Origin: Candidatus Ruminimicrobiellum bubulum
GTDB taxonomy: Bacteria; Elusimicrobiota; Endomicrobiia; Endomicrobiales; Endomicrobiaceae
Direction: 5' to 3'
NCBI GenBank assembly: GCA_017651625.1
Contig: JAGCCP010000032.1
Span: 1-54,446, forward strand
DNA length: 54,446 nucleotides
How positions within the stretch are numbered: position 1 is the first letter of the stretch; each line of letters begins with the position of its first letter. Made by a program: the position numbers and the translations under genes. Positions 8,301 to 17,900 of this stretch are shown piece by piece. Below the pieces are notes generated by a model. That model was not told the origin of the DNA, did no database searches, and saw nothing but the letters and a program-made list of their open reading frames with translations.

Positions 8301-8868
8301 GTTGTTCAAGTCCGTTATCCATAATTTCAAGATAATAGTTGCCTTTACCGAAAACATCTTGATACCAGCCCGCAACTTCTTTTGCTTTTTCTTTGTTACC
8401 TGCAGAAAGTAGTGTTGCAATTTCTCCCGCCAAACATGCGGAAGAACAAATAAGACCTTTAGAATATTTTTGTAATATTTCTTTATCTATTCTGGGCTTA
8501 TAATAAAAACCTTCCGTAAATCCCGCACTTACAAGATAACACAAATTTCTGTAACCTTCATTATCTTTTGCAAGTAATATTAAATGGTGATACCCGCCGT
8601 TTTCCTTATCTTTATCAAACCTGCTTTTTTTTGCAACATAAACTTCGCAACCGATAATAGGTTTTATACCGCTATCCAAACATGCCCAATAAAATTCCAT
8701 TGCACCGTACATATTACCGTGATCGGTAATTGCAAGTGCCGGCATTTGATACTGTTTACCTATAATATTGAACAATTCCAACGGCTTACCTTTTTTTGTA
8801 AGTTTCGTTAAACCGTCCAACAAAGAATATTCTGTATGATTATGTAAATGTACAAATTCCGCTGCCAT
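5374..8868 (-). CDS. dnaE: DNA polymerase III alpha subunit
   Basis: Replicative C-family polymerase of 1164 residues, the usual DnaE1 length. Domains in order: PHP domain (about 5-210) opening with HLHNHTEYSLLDG; catalytic palm with the aspartates of PDLDIDF (about 403-409) and the third in LLKVDFLG (about 555); fingers; beta-clamp-binding and HhH region; and an OB fold near 1005-1090 (ITNLKHLVAK to VRLQ-type strands). The PHP domain retains metal-ligand-like histidines (HxH, TDHG), so a proofreading or pyrophosphatase function there cannot be excluded. GGAG precedes the ATG. It follows rsfS by about 20 bases at the end of the acn-proA-nadD-yqeK-rsfS run. Confidence 0.98.
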   Translation of the reverse strand: MAAEFVHLHNHTEYSLLDGLTKLTKKGKPLELFNIIGKQYQMPALAITDHGNMYGAMEFYWACLDSGIKPIIGCEVYVAKKSRFDKDKENGGYHHLILLAKDNEGYRNLCYLVSAGFTEGFYYKPRIDKEILQKYSKGLICSSACLAGEIATLLSAGNKEKAKEVAGWYQDVFGKGNYYLEIMDNGLEQQKAIIAPLLELSKETGIPLVATNDCHYLKQEDAYYHDILLCINTQKMVKDPNRMRMGSDLFYYRSPEDMIKTFSYVPEAIKNTLVIADMVDVKIRKGNGDLLPNFEVPEGYTSQTYLEHLCREGLKRRYPVIEKKHTDRLEYELSVIKKMGFASYFLIVWDFIKYSKDHGIPVGPGRGSGAGSIVTYTLGITDICPLKYDLLFERFLNPERVSMPDLDIDFADFGREQVIDYVRNKYGQNNCAQIITFGAMEAKMVVKDVGRVMEFTPAETQKIANAIPAGSSIPDAMVNSKELQEIIKKDPRVAELIKISSKLEGTKRHTGVHAAGLIVAPEDVRHFSPLAIGKKNVITTQYDGRILPDLGLLKVDFLGLQNLTIINEAVKLIKRKEPDFDLEKISLEDKKTFKLLQEAKTFGIFQLESEGMKDLVRRMKPTSIEDVTALNALYRPGPIGAGMLDVFVDCKHGRRKVTYDHPLQEPILKNTYGVILYQEQVMQMAMAIGGFTAGQADGLRKAMGKKLIDKMQAAREKFVEGGRSKGIDPSITNKIYDNMVTFAGYGFNKSHSAAYAYVTYRTAYLKAHYTLEYMTACMNNEIGKSADSKIIEYIDDVKQFGIKTLPPDIRYSQSEFSTEGKNIRFGLLAIKNVGEGAAQSIVEAREKFGTFESFEDFLAKIDLSAVNRRAIECLCKAGVFDCFGKNKLEVRAKILDNIEASMQQAIKTKKEQNDSQGFLFGSDEISTATVSVMDKKIPPLDETVALEYEKEVLDFYLSGHPLEKYKRDMIAFSMYRLDTVPVPPENTTFENAKIIRVAGMITNLKHLVAKSDKTKTYATFRVEDMYGYLDCIVFHKLYEKISAKLQEKMIVVVKGKVLFDKGKPKLSIEEFYSMEEAKQKFPPFLGSLRIQVSAVALDDAMSDKILKTIEKYPGKSKVYLEIKDYKTEDYTIETEYTVKYSDECIKDLETLLGPGTVTLQYRDI

Positions 8869-8889
8869 TTTTACTCCAAATCTCAGCTA

Positions 8890-9342
8890 TTACTTCTTTG
8901 CTTTTTTTGTTGATTTTTTAACTGTTTTTGCCTTTTTACTTACTGCCTTTTTTGCTGTTTTTTTAGTTGCCACTTTTCTTACAACTTTCTTTTTCGGTTT
9001 CGGTTCATCACTTTCCCAAATGTTTTCAAGATTGTATAACTGCCTTAAATCCTGGCTCATAACATGAATAATTATACCGCCGAAATCCAACACTTTCCAA
9101 TTAACCGCAGCATTTCCGCCATCTCTTCTTAACACTTCAACTGAATAATCATATTTAAAAGTTTTTTCTATTTCGTTTATAATTGCATTTATTTGGGGCA
9201 TAGAATTTGCTGTTGCAATAACAAAATAGTTTGTAATAGGAGTTTTTTCCCGCACATCCAACAAAACAACATTTTCAGCCTTTTTATCTTCGGCTATTTT
9301 TACTGCCTGTTTTGCAAGTTTCAAAAAATCTATTTTTTTCAT
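8890..9342 (-). CDS. rsfS: Ribosomal silencing factor RsfS with lysine-rich tail
   Basis: Iojap/DUF143 protein that binds ribosomal protein L14 (uL14) and blocks subunit joining when nutrients are short. The core domain spans about residues 1-105 (VVLLDVREKTPITNYFVIAT, then WKVLDFGGIIIHVM). Residues after about 110 form a histone H1-like tail of KK/AKK repeats that is not part of the standard family and may bind rRNA. The frame can be extended five codons upstream to a TTG, but those codons are the ribosome-binding sequence itself (nine G followed by AGAA), so the ATG of MKKIDF is chosen. The nine-base homopolymer in the ribosome site could slip. It belongs to the usual nadD-yqeK-LytR_C-rsfS cluster. 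Confidence 0.93.
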   Translation of the reverse strand: MKKIDFLKLAKQAVKIAEDKKAENVVLLDVREKTPITNYFVIATANSMPQINAIINEIEKTFKYDYSVEVLRRDGGNAAVNWKVLDFGGIIIHVMSQDLRQLYNLENIWESDEPKPKKKVVRKVATKKTAKKAVSKKAKTVKKSTKKAKK

Positions 9343-9387
9343 TTCTCCCCCCCCCAAAACGACAATTTATATTTTATAAGTTACAAT

Positions 9388-10449
9388 TTAATCTTCCGAT
9401 TCTCTATCTAATTTGTCATATATACTGCAATCTTGTCCCAACAATACCGACACATCCATCAACGAACCTTCTTTAGGTCTAAAAATTATTTCACCGCAAC
9501 CTAAAACTTCTTTTATTTCTTTTATCTTTTCATAATCATTTATAAAGTCAAAAATCGTTGTAAATTCATACTGTTTTGAAGAAGATCCCCAATCTATAAC
9601 ATCAAAATCATTTTCTCTTATTTTATCAACAGCCTTTATTGCAAGTCTGGATTTTTTTGTTGTGTTCAATACTTCTACTCTTAAATATTTATCGCTGTCA
9701 AAATAATCTTTATCAAAGAAATCAATAATTTTTGCTCTGCTGTCTTCATCAATTTCTGTTCTTTTTCTTTTGTTTACGGTAGGAAAATCAGCATACTTTA
9801 TAACTTTATCTTCATTTAAAAAATAGGAATATAACAAGAACAAATCTTTCAACTCGAAATTGGTATTTATAACAATATTTTTATTGTGCAAATCTTTTAT
9901 TAATTTTATGAAAGAGAATCTGTTAAAGTGATTATATATGTAATTAAAAATTTTTATCCATGCAACCATTCTCGTATCTCTGTCAATTTCCGGTTGCAAA
10001 CAGATATCAAACAAATCTAAGTTATCTTTCAAATTTTCTTGTTTGGAAAATACTTTTATGATATTTTCAAAAGTTTCCTTGGTTACGCATATATGATAAT
10101 CTATAATCAACTTATTGTCTAAAAGTTTTTCCGCTTCGGATTTTATAAACTCTATTCTCTTTTCCGGAGGTGTTTCCAAAATTAAATCTTTCAATATTCT
10201 TGCTTTTTTGGTTTTATACACTATAGTAAGATTTTCATCCGTAAACAGAACTTTTATATACTCATTTAAAGAATTATATCTTGCAACAAAAAACTTTATA
10301 TTTTCATTATTTTCAACATCATCAAAAATAAACAATATATTAATATTTTTCCCTTCTTTAAAATCTTTAACTATTTTAGAAGTTGCGGAAAAATAAATTA
10401 ATACGCCCAACAAAGCTACTATTAAAAGCAACAAAAGTTTCTTTATCAT
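9388..10449 (-). CDS. LytR_C-domain protein, membrane-anchored
   Basis: A 353-residue protein with one N-terminal membrane segment (residues 5-22, LLLLLIVALLGVLIYF), so most of it faces the periplasm. The C-terminal ~90 residues (LRVEVLNTTKKSRLAIKAVD... to VSVLLGQDC) match the LytR_C fold found after LCP (LytR-CpsA-Psr) domains and as a stand-alone module. The middle region, starting NINILFIFDD, resembles a diverged LCP-like domain but lacks clear catalytic arginines. LytR_C proteins often sit beside yqeK and rsfS, as here. Role: envelope-associated, otherwise unknown. The start lies in the last codons of yqeK and has only a weak ribosome site, suggesting coupling. Confidence 0.7.
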   Translation of the reverse strand: MIKKLLLLLIVALLGVLIYFSATSKIVKDFKEGKNINILFIFDDVENNENIKFFVARYNSLNEYIKVLFTDENLTIVYKTKKARILKDLILETPPEKRIEFIKSEAEKLLDNKLIIDYHICVTKETFENIIKVFSKQENLKDNLDLFDICLQPEIDRDTRMVAWIKIFNYIYNHFNRFSFIKLIKDLHNKNIVINTNFELKDLFLLYSYFLNEDKVIKYADFPTVNKRKRTEIDEDSRAKIIDFFDKDYFDSDKYLRVEVLNTTKKSRLAIKAVDKIRENDFDVIDWGSSSKQYEFTTIFDFINDYEKIKEIKEVLGCGEIIFRPKEGSLMDVSVLLGQDCSIYDKLDRESED

Positions 10450-10450
10450 T

Positions 10451-11026
10451 TTAACTGTTATAATAATTCCATATCTTTATAATATCGGGATGCAACACTT
10501 TAAATTTGTACAGAACATAATTTATTTTGTTTTGTAATACTAACTTAAATGTTTGATCCAAATCGCTAAACATTATCTTTTTAGGTACAAAACCCTTCTT
10601 ATATTGTCTGTCCAAAGATAATGAATCTGCTATAAAAATTACTTTTTCGTAATCGCTCATACCTATTCTTCCTATGGTATGATTGTATATTGAATTTATA
10701 ATTTCTTTATCTTTTATACCGAACTGTTTTTTAGCAATATCGGCACCTATATAAGAATGTAAAACTTGCGGAAGATACTTTATAATAAAATCAACATATT
10801 TTATTTTCAAATTGTTCTTCTTAATATACTTTAAGTTTTCTTCAAAAGTCATATTTTTGGCACAATCATGAAGAAGTGCGGCAGTTGATATTTTCATAAC
10901 ATCAAGTTTATAAGTTTTCGCAAGTTTTACAGCTAAATCGTTAACCGCCAAAACATGATTGTATCTTTCCGGTTTTAAATGTGATGATAAATAATCGTAT
11001 ATTTTTTGTTCTATATTTTTAGTCAC
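10451..11026 (-). CDS. yqeK: YqeK-type HD-domain Ap4A hydrolase
   Basis: A 191-residue HD-superfamily protein. YqeK enzymes cleave diadenosine tetraphosphate symmetrically to ADP. The metal-binding signature is LLHDCAK (about residues 51-57), preceded by an early His (ERYNHVLAV) and followed by HSYIGADIA and IYNHTIG, all expected ligands. The start is GTG, overlapping the end of nadD by eight bases. There is no in-frame ATG before the HD motif that would keep the fold. The nadD-yqeK pairing is very common and supports the call. Confidence 0.93.
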   Translation of the reverse strand: MTKNIEQKIYDYLSSHLKPERYNHVLAVNDLAVKLAKTYKLDVMKISTAALLHDCAKNMTFEENLKYIKKNNLKIKYVDFIIKYLPQVLHSYIGADIAKKQFGIKDKEIINSIYNHTIGRIGMSDYEKVIFIADSLSLDRQYKKGFVPKKIMFSDLDQTFKLVLQNKINYVLYKFKVLHPDIIKIWNYYNS

Positions 11027-11594
11027 TGTAAAGTCCGTTAATTTTTATATAGTCTGCAACTTGTTGCGGAACAAGAACGGAAATATCTTTGTTATCTTTT
11101 AAATATTGCCTTATTTGTGTTGAAGATATATCTTCCATAACGTGTTTGGAAAAGAGACAATATTTATAATACGGGCTTTTCACATCGGTTTCCACATTAG
11201 GTCTCGGGAACACAATAAATCCGTACTTTTTCACAATATATTCGCTGTTTTTCCAACTAAGCAACTGATTAAAAGAGTCCGCACCGATTATCATTTTTAT
11301 TGTATCGGAACTATTTTTACTTTTAATATAATCAAGCATTTGGTAAGAATAAACTACTTTTTGAGAATCGATTTCATAAGTATCAATTTCATATTTTTCA
11401 ATATCTTTTGTTACATTACAAAGCATGTTATATCTGTCTTTTCCCGATGCAACCAACTTGTCCTTATGCGGTGGAACATACGCCGGAACAAAAATAATTT
11501 TGTCCAAACTAAACTCTTTTAAAGCTGTTTCCGCCATCCGAAGATGCGCATTATGAACAGGATCAAACGAACCGCCAAAAACCCCGATATTCAT
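11019..11594 (-). CDS. nadD: Nicotinate-nucleotide adenylyltransferase
   Basis: Converts nicotinate mononucleotide and ATP to deamido-NAD. At 191 residues it has normal length. The N-terminal nucleotidyltransferase motif GGSFDPVHNAHL (7-18) carries the HxGH-like signature, here HNAH with Ala replacing Gly. The C-terminal ISSTQIRQYL is the second conserved motif, with the Ser/Thr and Arg that contact ATP. A GGAGGTG ribosome site lies upstream. It follows proA by about 30 bases and overlaps yqeK. Confidence 0.96.
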   Translation of the reverse strand: MNIGVFGGSFDPVHNAHLRMAETALKEFSLDKIIFVPAYVPPHKDKLVASGKDRYNMLCNVTKDIEKYEIDTYEIDSQKVVYSYQMLDYIKSKNSSDTIKMIIGADSFNQLLSWKNSEYIVKKYGFIVFPRPNVETDVKSPYYKYCLFSKHVMEDISSTQIRQYLKDNKDISVLVPQQVADYIKINGLYSD

Positions 11595-11626
11595 AATTTA
11601 CTTACACCTCCGAATATATATAAGAA

Positions 11627-12889
11627 TTATTTTCTTATAACTCCGTTACCTCTAACAACAAATTTTGTTGTAGTTAACTCTCTTGCACCCATCGCACCTC
11701 TTGCATGCAACTTGCCCGTAGATATTCCTATTTCGGCACCTAACCCGAAAACTCCGCCGTCATGAAGTCTTGTAGAAACGTTATGGAATACCGCCGCGGC
11801 ATCAACTTCTTTCAAAAACTTCTCTGCCCTTTGTTTATCGTTAGTAATAATAGATTCGGAATGTTTTGAACCGTACCTGTTAATATGATTTATCGCTTCT
11901 TCCAAAGAGTTAACAACTTTTATTGAAACAATATTATCATGATATTCCGTTGCCCAATCTTCTTCCGTAGCATCTTTAACTTCCGGAACAATAGCCTTTG
12001 TTAACTTGCAACCTCTTACTTCGGTATCGTGTTCAAAAAATTGTTTGCACAATTTCGGTAAAGCTTTATCCGCTATATCTCTGTGAACAAGTACCGTTTC
12101 TGTAGCATTACATACTCCCGGTCTTTGACATTTAGCATTTATGGTAACTTTTATAGCCATATCAATGTCTGCTGCTTTATCGATATAAGTGTGGCATAAC
12201 CCGCTACCGTGAGAAAGTATAGGAATTGTAGAATGTTGTTTTATAAACTCTATCATTTTCCCGCTTCCTCTTGGTATCAACAAATCTATATAGTTATCGA
12301 GTTTTATCATTTCAGATACGGCAGCTCTGTCAACAACATCTATGAATGTTATTGCACCTACCGGCATACCTGCGGACTCACCTGCGGAAGAAATAATCTT
12401 TGCAAGTATCTTGTTTGAATTTATCGCTTCCGAACCGCCTCTTAAAATAATGGCATTTCCGGACTTAATACATAAAGCCGCAGCGTCAACCGTAACATTC
12501 GGTCTTGATTCGTATATCATCGCTATAGTTCCTATAGGAACTCTGACTTTTTGTATATTTATACCGTCAACTTCTCTTCTTTCAATAATTTCACCGATCG
12601 GATCTTTTTGATTAACTATACTTCTTACACCATGAATCATATCTTCGATTCTTCTTGTTGTAAGTGTAAGTCTGTCAATCAACGCTTTATCCATACCGGA
12701 CTTTTTTGCGGTTTCAACATCTATATCGTTATGAAATTGTATCTCGCTGATATTCTTTTCCAAAGCATCGGCTATAGATAACAATATCGCATTTCTTTGT
12801 TTAAAATCCAAAAGGCCCAACTGCATTGAAGCAACTTTTGCCAAAGAAACTTTTTTATTAACTATTTGTTTTATTTCTTGTTCTTCCAT
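11627..12889 (-). CDS. proA: Gamma-glutamyl phosphate reductase
   Basis: Second step of proline synthesis: NADPH-dependent reduction of gamma-glutamyl phosphate to glutamate semialdehyde. The 420 residues cover the aldehyde-dehydrogenase fold; the catalytic cysteine lies in QRPGVCNATET, and ESRPNVT and RGGSEAINSN form the cofactor site. It starts one base after the acn stop, with GAGGG inside the acn 3' end, so the two are translationally coupled. Aconitase supplies isocitrate for 2-oxoglutarate and glutamate, so the pairing is metabolically coherent. No proB glutamate kinase is in the window. Confidence 0.97.
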   Translation of the reverse strand: MEEQEIKQIVNKKVSLAKVASMQLGLLDFKQRNAILLSIADALEKNISEIQFHNDIDVETAKKSGMDKALIDRLTLTTRRIEDMIHGVRSIVNQKDPIGEIIERREVDGINIQKVRVPIGTIAMIYESRPNVTVDAAALCIKSGNAIILRGGSEAINSNKILAKIISSAGESAGMPVGAITFIDVVDRAAVSEMIKLDNYIDLLIPRGSGKMIEFIKQHSTIPILSHGSGLCHTYIDKAADIDMAIKVTINAKCQRPGVCNATETVLVHRDIADKALPKLCKQFFEHDTEVRGCKLTKAIVPEVKDATEEDWATEYHDNIVSIKVVNSLEEAINHINRYGSKHSESIITNDKQRAEKFLKEVDAAAVFHNVSTRLHDGGVFGLGAEIGISTGKLHARGAMGARELTTTKFVVRGNGVIRK

Positions 12890-12890
12890 A

Positions 12891-14801
12891 TTATTTTATA
12901 CCCTCTTTAATCCAATTTAATAAACCGCCGGCAAACAATATTTCTTTTTGTCTGTCTGTAAAACTGTAATTTAATTTAATATTTTTACCGTTAACGGTTA
13001 CAACTAAATCTTTGTTTTCTTTTATAACATTTTTTATATCTTTAAACTCTATTTTATCTGCAAGTTTTATCAACTCGTAATCGTTCACATTATCGAACGT
13101 TAACGGAATAATTCCGAAATTTATTAAGTTTGCCAAATGTATTCTTGCAAATGTTTTTGTAATAACAAATTTTATTCCCAAATATCTGGGTGCAAGTGCG
13201 GCATGTTCTCTTGAAGAACCTTGTCCGTAATTTTCCGCACCTACTATAACTCCGTTTTTAACAGACTTTGCTCTTGCTACAAAATCTTTATCTACAGCAC
13301 CGAAAGTATGTTCCGATATTGCAGGCAAGTTAGATCTTAACGGCAATATCTTTGCACCTGCGGGAAGAATATGGTCCGTAGATATATTATCTCCTACTTT
13401 CAAAACAACATCCGCCGAAATCGAATCGGGCATCGGTTCGAATTTCGGTAACGGTTTTATGTTAGGTCCTCTTACAATTTCCCCTTCGTTAGAAGGTTTT
13501 TGGAAATGGTCATCATTAATATAAAAACTGTCCGGCAAACTTATTTTAGGTTTTGCACCGAACAATGTCATAGGATCGGTTATTTCTCCAGTTAAAGCGG
13601 CAGCAAGTGCAACTTCCGGTGAACACAAATAAACCTGAGCATCTTTTGTTCCGCTTCTGCCTTCAAAGTTTCTGTTAAATGTTCTTAAAGAAACAGCTTT
13701 GGTTTTGGGAGCTTGTCCCATACCGATACACGGTCCGCAAGCACATTCCAATATTCTTGCACCGGCATTTATTATGTTGAACAATTTACCGGAACTTGCA
13801 AGCATTGAAAATACTTGTCTTGAGCCCGGAGAAATCGTTAAACTTGTATTTTTGTTTATCTTTTTATCTTTTAAAGTTTCGGCACATAACATCATATCCG
13901 CATAAGATGAATTTGTGCATGAACCGATACAAACTTGATCAACTTTTGTTCCTTTCAAATCTTTAACTTTTTTTACATTATCGGGGCTGTGAGGCATAGC
14001 AATCAACGGTTCAAGTTCGGATAAATTTATTGTCAATTCATCGTCGTATGTTGCATCGGAATCGGCAACCATTTCAACCCAATCTTTTTCTCTGTTTTGT
14101 CTTTTCAAGAAATCTTTTGTTATTTCGTCCGAAGGGAATATTGTAGTTGTTGCACCGAGTTCCGTTCCCATATTTGTAATTGTTGCTCTTTCCGGAACAG
14201 ACAAAGTTTTAACACCTTCACCTGCGAACTCAAATATTTTTCCTCTTCCGCCTTTAACGGACAATATTCTTAAAAGTTCGAGAATTATATCTTTAGCACT
14301 TACCCAATCTCTTAATTTTCCCGTTAAATTAACTTTAACTATTTTAGGCATTGTTATATAAAAAGGTTGACCTGCCATGGCACAAGCAACATCAAGTCCG
14401 CCTGCTCCGAAAGCAAGCATACCTATTCCGCCGCCTGTAGGGGTGTGAGAATCGGAACCTATCAATGTCTTACCCGGAACACCGAATCTTTCCAAATGTA
14501 CCTGATGGCAAATTCCGTTACCTGCAGGTGAAAAAACTATCCCGTGTTTATTTGCTATAGTTTGTAAAAACTTATGATCGTCGGCATTTTCAAAACCGGA
14601 CTGCAATGTGTTATGGTCAACATAACTTACGGAAAGTTCCGTTTTTACTTTAGGAACGTTCATTGCTTCAAACTGTAAATATGCCATAGTTCCCGTTGCA
14701 TCTTGAGTTAATGTCTGATCTATCTTTAATGCAACTTCACTGCCTACTTCCATTGATCCCGAAACCAAATGCTTTTTAATAATTTTTCTTGCTAAATTCA
14801 T
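12891..14801 (-). CDS. acn: Aconitate hydratase
   Basis: Isomerises citrate to isocitrate. At 636 residues it is of the compact aconitase type found in many anaerobes, shorter than the ~890-residue AcnA. Cluster ligands are the Cys of IGSCTNSSYAD and the pair in CGPCIGMG, which hold a [4Fe-4S] centre. The C-terminal swivel domain carries NISTDHILPAGA and YGQGSSREHAALAPRYLG. The single-chain fusion of catalytic and swivel domains and the SREHA context separate it from the split LeuCD, although homoaconitase-like activity cannot be ruled out by eye. GGAG precedes the ATG. It is the first gene of a minus-strand run through proA, nadD and yqeK. Confidence 0.93.
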   Translation of the reverse strand: MNLARKIIKKHLVSGSMEVGSEVALKIDQTLTQDATGTMAYLQFEAMNVPKVKTELSVSYVDHNTLQSGFENADDHKFLQTIANKHGIVFSPAGNGICHQVHLERFGVPGKTLIGSDSHTPTGGGIGMLAFGAGGLDVACAMAGQPFYITMPKIVKVNLTGKLRDWVSAKDIILELLRILSVKGGRGKIFEFAGEGVKTLSVPERATITNMGTELGATTTIFPSDEITKDFLKRQNREKDWVEMVADSDATYDDELTINLSELEPLIAMPHSPDNVKKVKDLKGTKVDQVCIGSCTNSSYADMMLCAETLKDKKINKNTSLTISPGSRQVFSMLASSGKLFNIINAGARILECACGPCIGMGQAPKTKAVSLRTFNRNFEGRSGTKDAQVYLCSPEVALAAALTGEITDPMTLFGAKPKISLPDSFYINDDHFQKPSNEGEIVRGPNIKPLPKFEPMPDSISADVVLKVGDNISTDHILPAGAKILPLRSNLPAISEHTFGAVDKDFVARAKSVKNGVIVGAENYGQGSSREHAALAPRYLGIKFVITKTFARIHLANLINFGIIPLTFDNVNDYELIKLADKIEFKDIKNVIKENKDLVVTVNGKNIKLNYSFTDRQKEILFAGGLLNWIKEGIK

Positions 14802-14873
14802 AACAAACTCCGTATATATAAAGTATTATTTTATTATCTTTAATATTTTACAAAATTATAAGAAATTTTTACA

Positions 14874-14917
14874 TAAAAAAAGAGCAAAATTTTATAAATT
14901 AAAATTCTGCTCTTTTA
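14874..14917 (-). terminator. Rho-independent terminator after the GH94-like gene
   Basis: On the minus strand AAAAGAGCA and TGCTCTTTT arms (extended by an AATTTT/AAAATT section) form a strong hairpin that ends in seven T. It separates the phosphorylase gene from acn. Confidence 0.8.
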
Positions 14918-14937
14918 TATTTAAAACAAATACTAAA

Positions 14938-17900
14938 TTAGAATGTAACGGTTATTTGTTTTGCCTGTCTTGCTCTTATTTTTTCGGCACTTTTTCCTGC
15001 AACAATGTCACCGTCTATAACATCTTTTGAATTATCGTTCCACAAAATTTCAATCTTTTTAATGTTCATGTTCGGTAAATATGTGCTCTTTTTAGATTTG
15101 TTTACATAAACCAAATCTGTTGTTGAAAACAATTTTGCCTTAAATTCGCCTTTTTTATCGAAAAACTCACCGTTAATTATAGGTTTCAAACTAAATACCA
15201 ACTCTTTTTTGTCGTTTACGGAAAAAGGTTTATACCCTAAACTCATTGTAAGCCACATATCTATAAACTCGGCTGTTGAACCGCTGAGTCTTGCAACAAA
15301 GCCTCTGCCCCAATTTCTTTTATCCGGGAAAGCACTTGAAGAAATAAACGAAGAATTTTCAAGGATACTTCTGCCGTAAACTTCAGGTTTTAAAAAGCAC
15401 GGGAAACAAGTTTTTATTGATGAGAAAAATTCTTCATATAAACCTGCTCTTAAAAGGCCCAACAAATATTTGAATTCCATATGCATAAATACGGACTCGT
15501 TTTCAAGCCAACCCGGTAAAAATACTCTTGATCTTCCGATTTCGTTGGATTCCGGAAGTAATGAAGAACAAACCTTAAACATCTTTAACTCTTTATCGTA
15601 AAGTCCGCTCTTTTTAATGGACGCGAAATGTTGTTTTGCTTCCTTTTTATCTTCAGACATTCTCATATAATGTGTTTCTGATTCCAAGAATAACGGTAAT
15701 GGGAATCTTTGGAATTTAGAAACTTTTACACATGGTAACCCTTTGGAATTCTTTTCATTGTTCTTCTGATACTTCTTTGCTTCGTATCTAAAATAAGTGA
15801 AATATAATCCCGTTTTAGGATCTATAGCTTTTTTAAGTCCCGCATTTATTTTTGATACCGCTTTATCTATGAACTCTATTATGGAATTTACATTTATTTG
15901 TTCTTCCTTACCGTTTATACCGAATATAACGGATTTTCTGTATTCTTCTTTCAATGTTGTTGCTTTATCCCAGAAATCAAAAGAAGAAAGTTTTTGTTTT
16001 AATAATGACAAAATTCCTTTAAACAATTTTGCAACTTCTACCGGTACAAATATTTTTTCATCTTTATTTTCTTTCAAAAGGTTTGAAAAGAAAACCATCA
16101 TCTTTCTTAACTCAAAAACTTCAGGAGTCGATGAACCGAAAAGACCGGGCAAACCGTTTAATGCATCGTACCAACCGGGTTTATCCGATTCCATTTCTAT
16201 ACCGATACCTTCACTGTCCAAAGTTGCAAACTTTACCGACATTATTGTTATAAACTTTGAAGCTAGTGTCGTATAATAAATGTCACCTTTACCGTTATTT
16301 GTTCTTAATGCATTAGGGTTAACTTTTCTTGATGCTATAAGTTCTGATTTTTCATCGGATTTTGCTACGGAATTATATTGTCTTACAACACCTTTCGGAG
16401 TCAAAACATACTTTTTACTTCTCGGTAAAACATAGTGATCGTTATCATAATAAATAAAAGATTTATCGTTAAAGAAAATATCTTTTTTCTTATCGGGATA
16501 TATTGTTAAAAAACTTTCCAATATATCGAAATTGTATTTCCAATGGTCTACCCAATATCCTTCACCGTGATTTGCATCGTTTTGAGCTTTTGCCGTTGTT
16601 ACAACTTTTGAAATAAAATCTTCGAATTTTATTTTTGTTTTTATGTTTGAAAATTCCATGAATGTTGCAAGCGAACCGGGCTCAAACGGTTTTTGGAAAA
16701 ATTTGTTCAATTTTTCTTCATCTTTTTTGTTAGTTAAATCACTTATTATATTTTTATATTCTTTACTTTTTGTATCTAAAACAAAAAGTGTTCCTTTAAC
16801 CACCAACGGGTTACAGGCATCTATTTGTAACAAGTTATAAAATATTTTTACCGCACTGTCTTTAACGTTAGGGTTAAAGAAAATATCTTTTCTTCTGTTT
16901 TGGTTTACATCTCTGTAATTTCCGTTACCTTGCGAATAGTAGTTAGGTGATACTTGGAACTCGTTATAATCTCTTTCCAAATCTCCGTGCTTTCTTGAAA
17001 ACACATAATACATTGCGGATTTATCGTTATATTTAAACTCTATCGGAAGACCGCCTCTCATAACATTATCAAGATAATTTTGTCTGCAATACATATCAAA
17101 TTCAGGTATTGAAGAATGTGTTTCCATGTTGGAAGTAATGGAATTTATTAAGTTTTTATTTTCTTCCTGTTTTGTTTCAAAATATTTTATATCGAACTTT
17201 TTAACAAAATTGTTTAAAGATTTTACACTATCAATATGACCTACTATCGAATATATTTTAAAACTTTCCTTTGATTTCAAATTTTGTTTTGCATAACTGA
17301 AAGCCGTAGGATACTTGTTATCGGCAAACTGTTTTTTAGGATAAATAAAATTTTCGTTAAACAATTTTTCCGGGAAAGCAAAACTTGTATCGGAACCGAA
17401 CAAAATGTCCGGATCAATTATAATGTCCGCCTGTTTTACTTTTTTGTCTTTTACCAAAGAGCAATAAAAGTTACCCTCGGTAATTTCTACAACTTCGGAA
17501 CTGTCTTCCGTTTCAACTTTAAGTCTGTAAAAAGGCACTCCTGTTTTATCGAAATTATCGATTTTTGTCCAAGCTTGAATTGTTGTCGACATAAATTTTT
17601 GTGACCAAGAATTAACATAATAAGGAAGAATCTTCGGCATACCGTCAACAATTTCTATTTGTATATTTTGTTTGGATATATTTTCAACTGTAATTTTTCT
17701 TAAAAGACCCGCTAACGGTTGGTTAGGCAAAGTAAAATATGTAACAATTGTTTTAATACCGATTTTTGTATTTATTTCTTCCAGTGTTAAATCATAAGAA
17801 GAAACATACATATTTTGTTTTACATCTTTTATATTTGCACTGTTATTTTTAAATGGTTCATAACAAACAGTTTCTTTACCTTTTTTTATTTTTAAAAATG

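Noticed and set aside
12891-14801. Aconitase gene as the missing LeuC partner of LeuD
   Set aside because: It carries its own fused swivel domain (SREHA motif) and is 636 residues, so it is a complete aconitase rather than a LeuC subunit.
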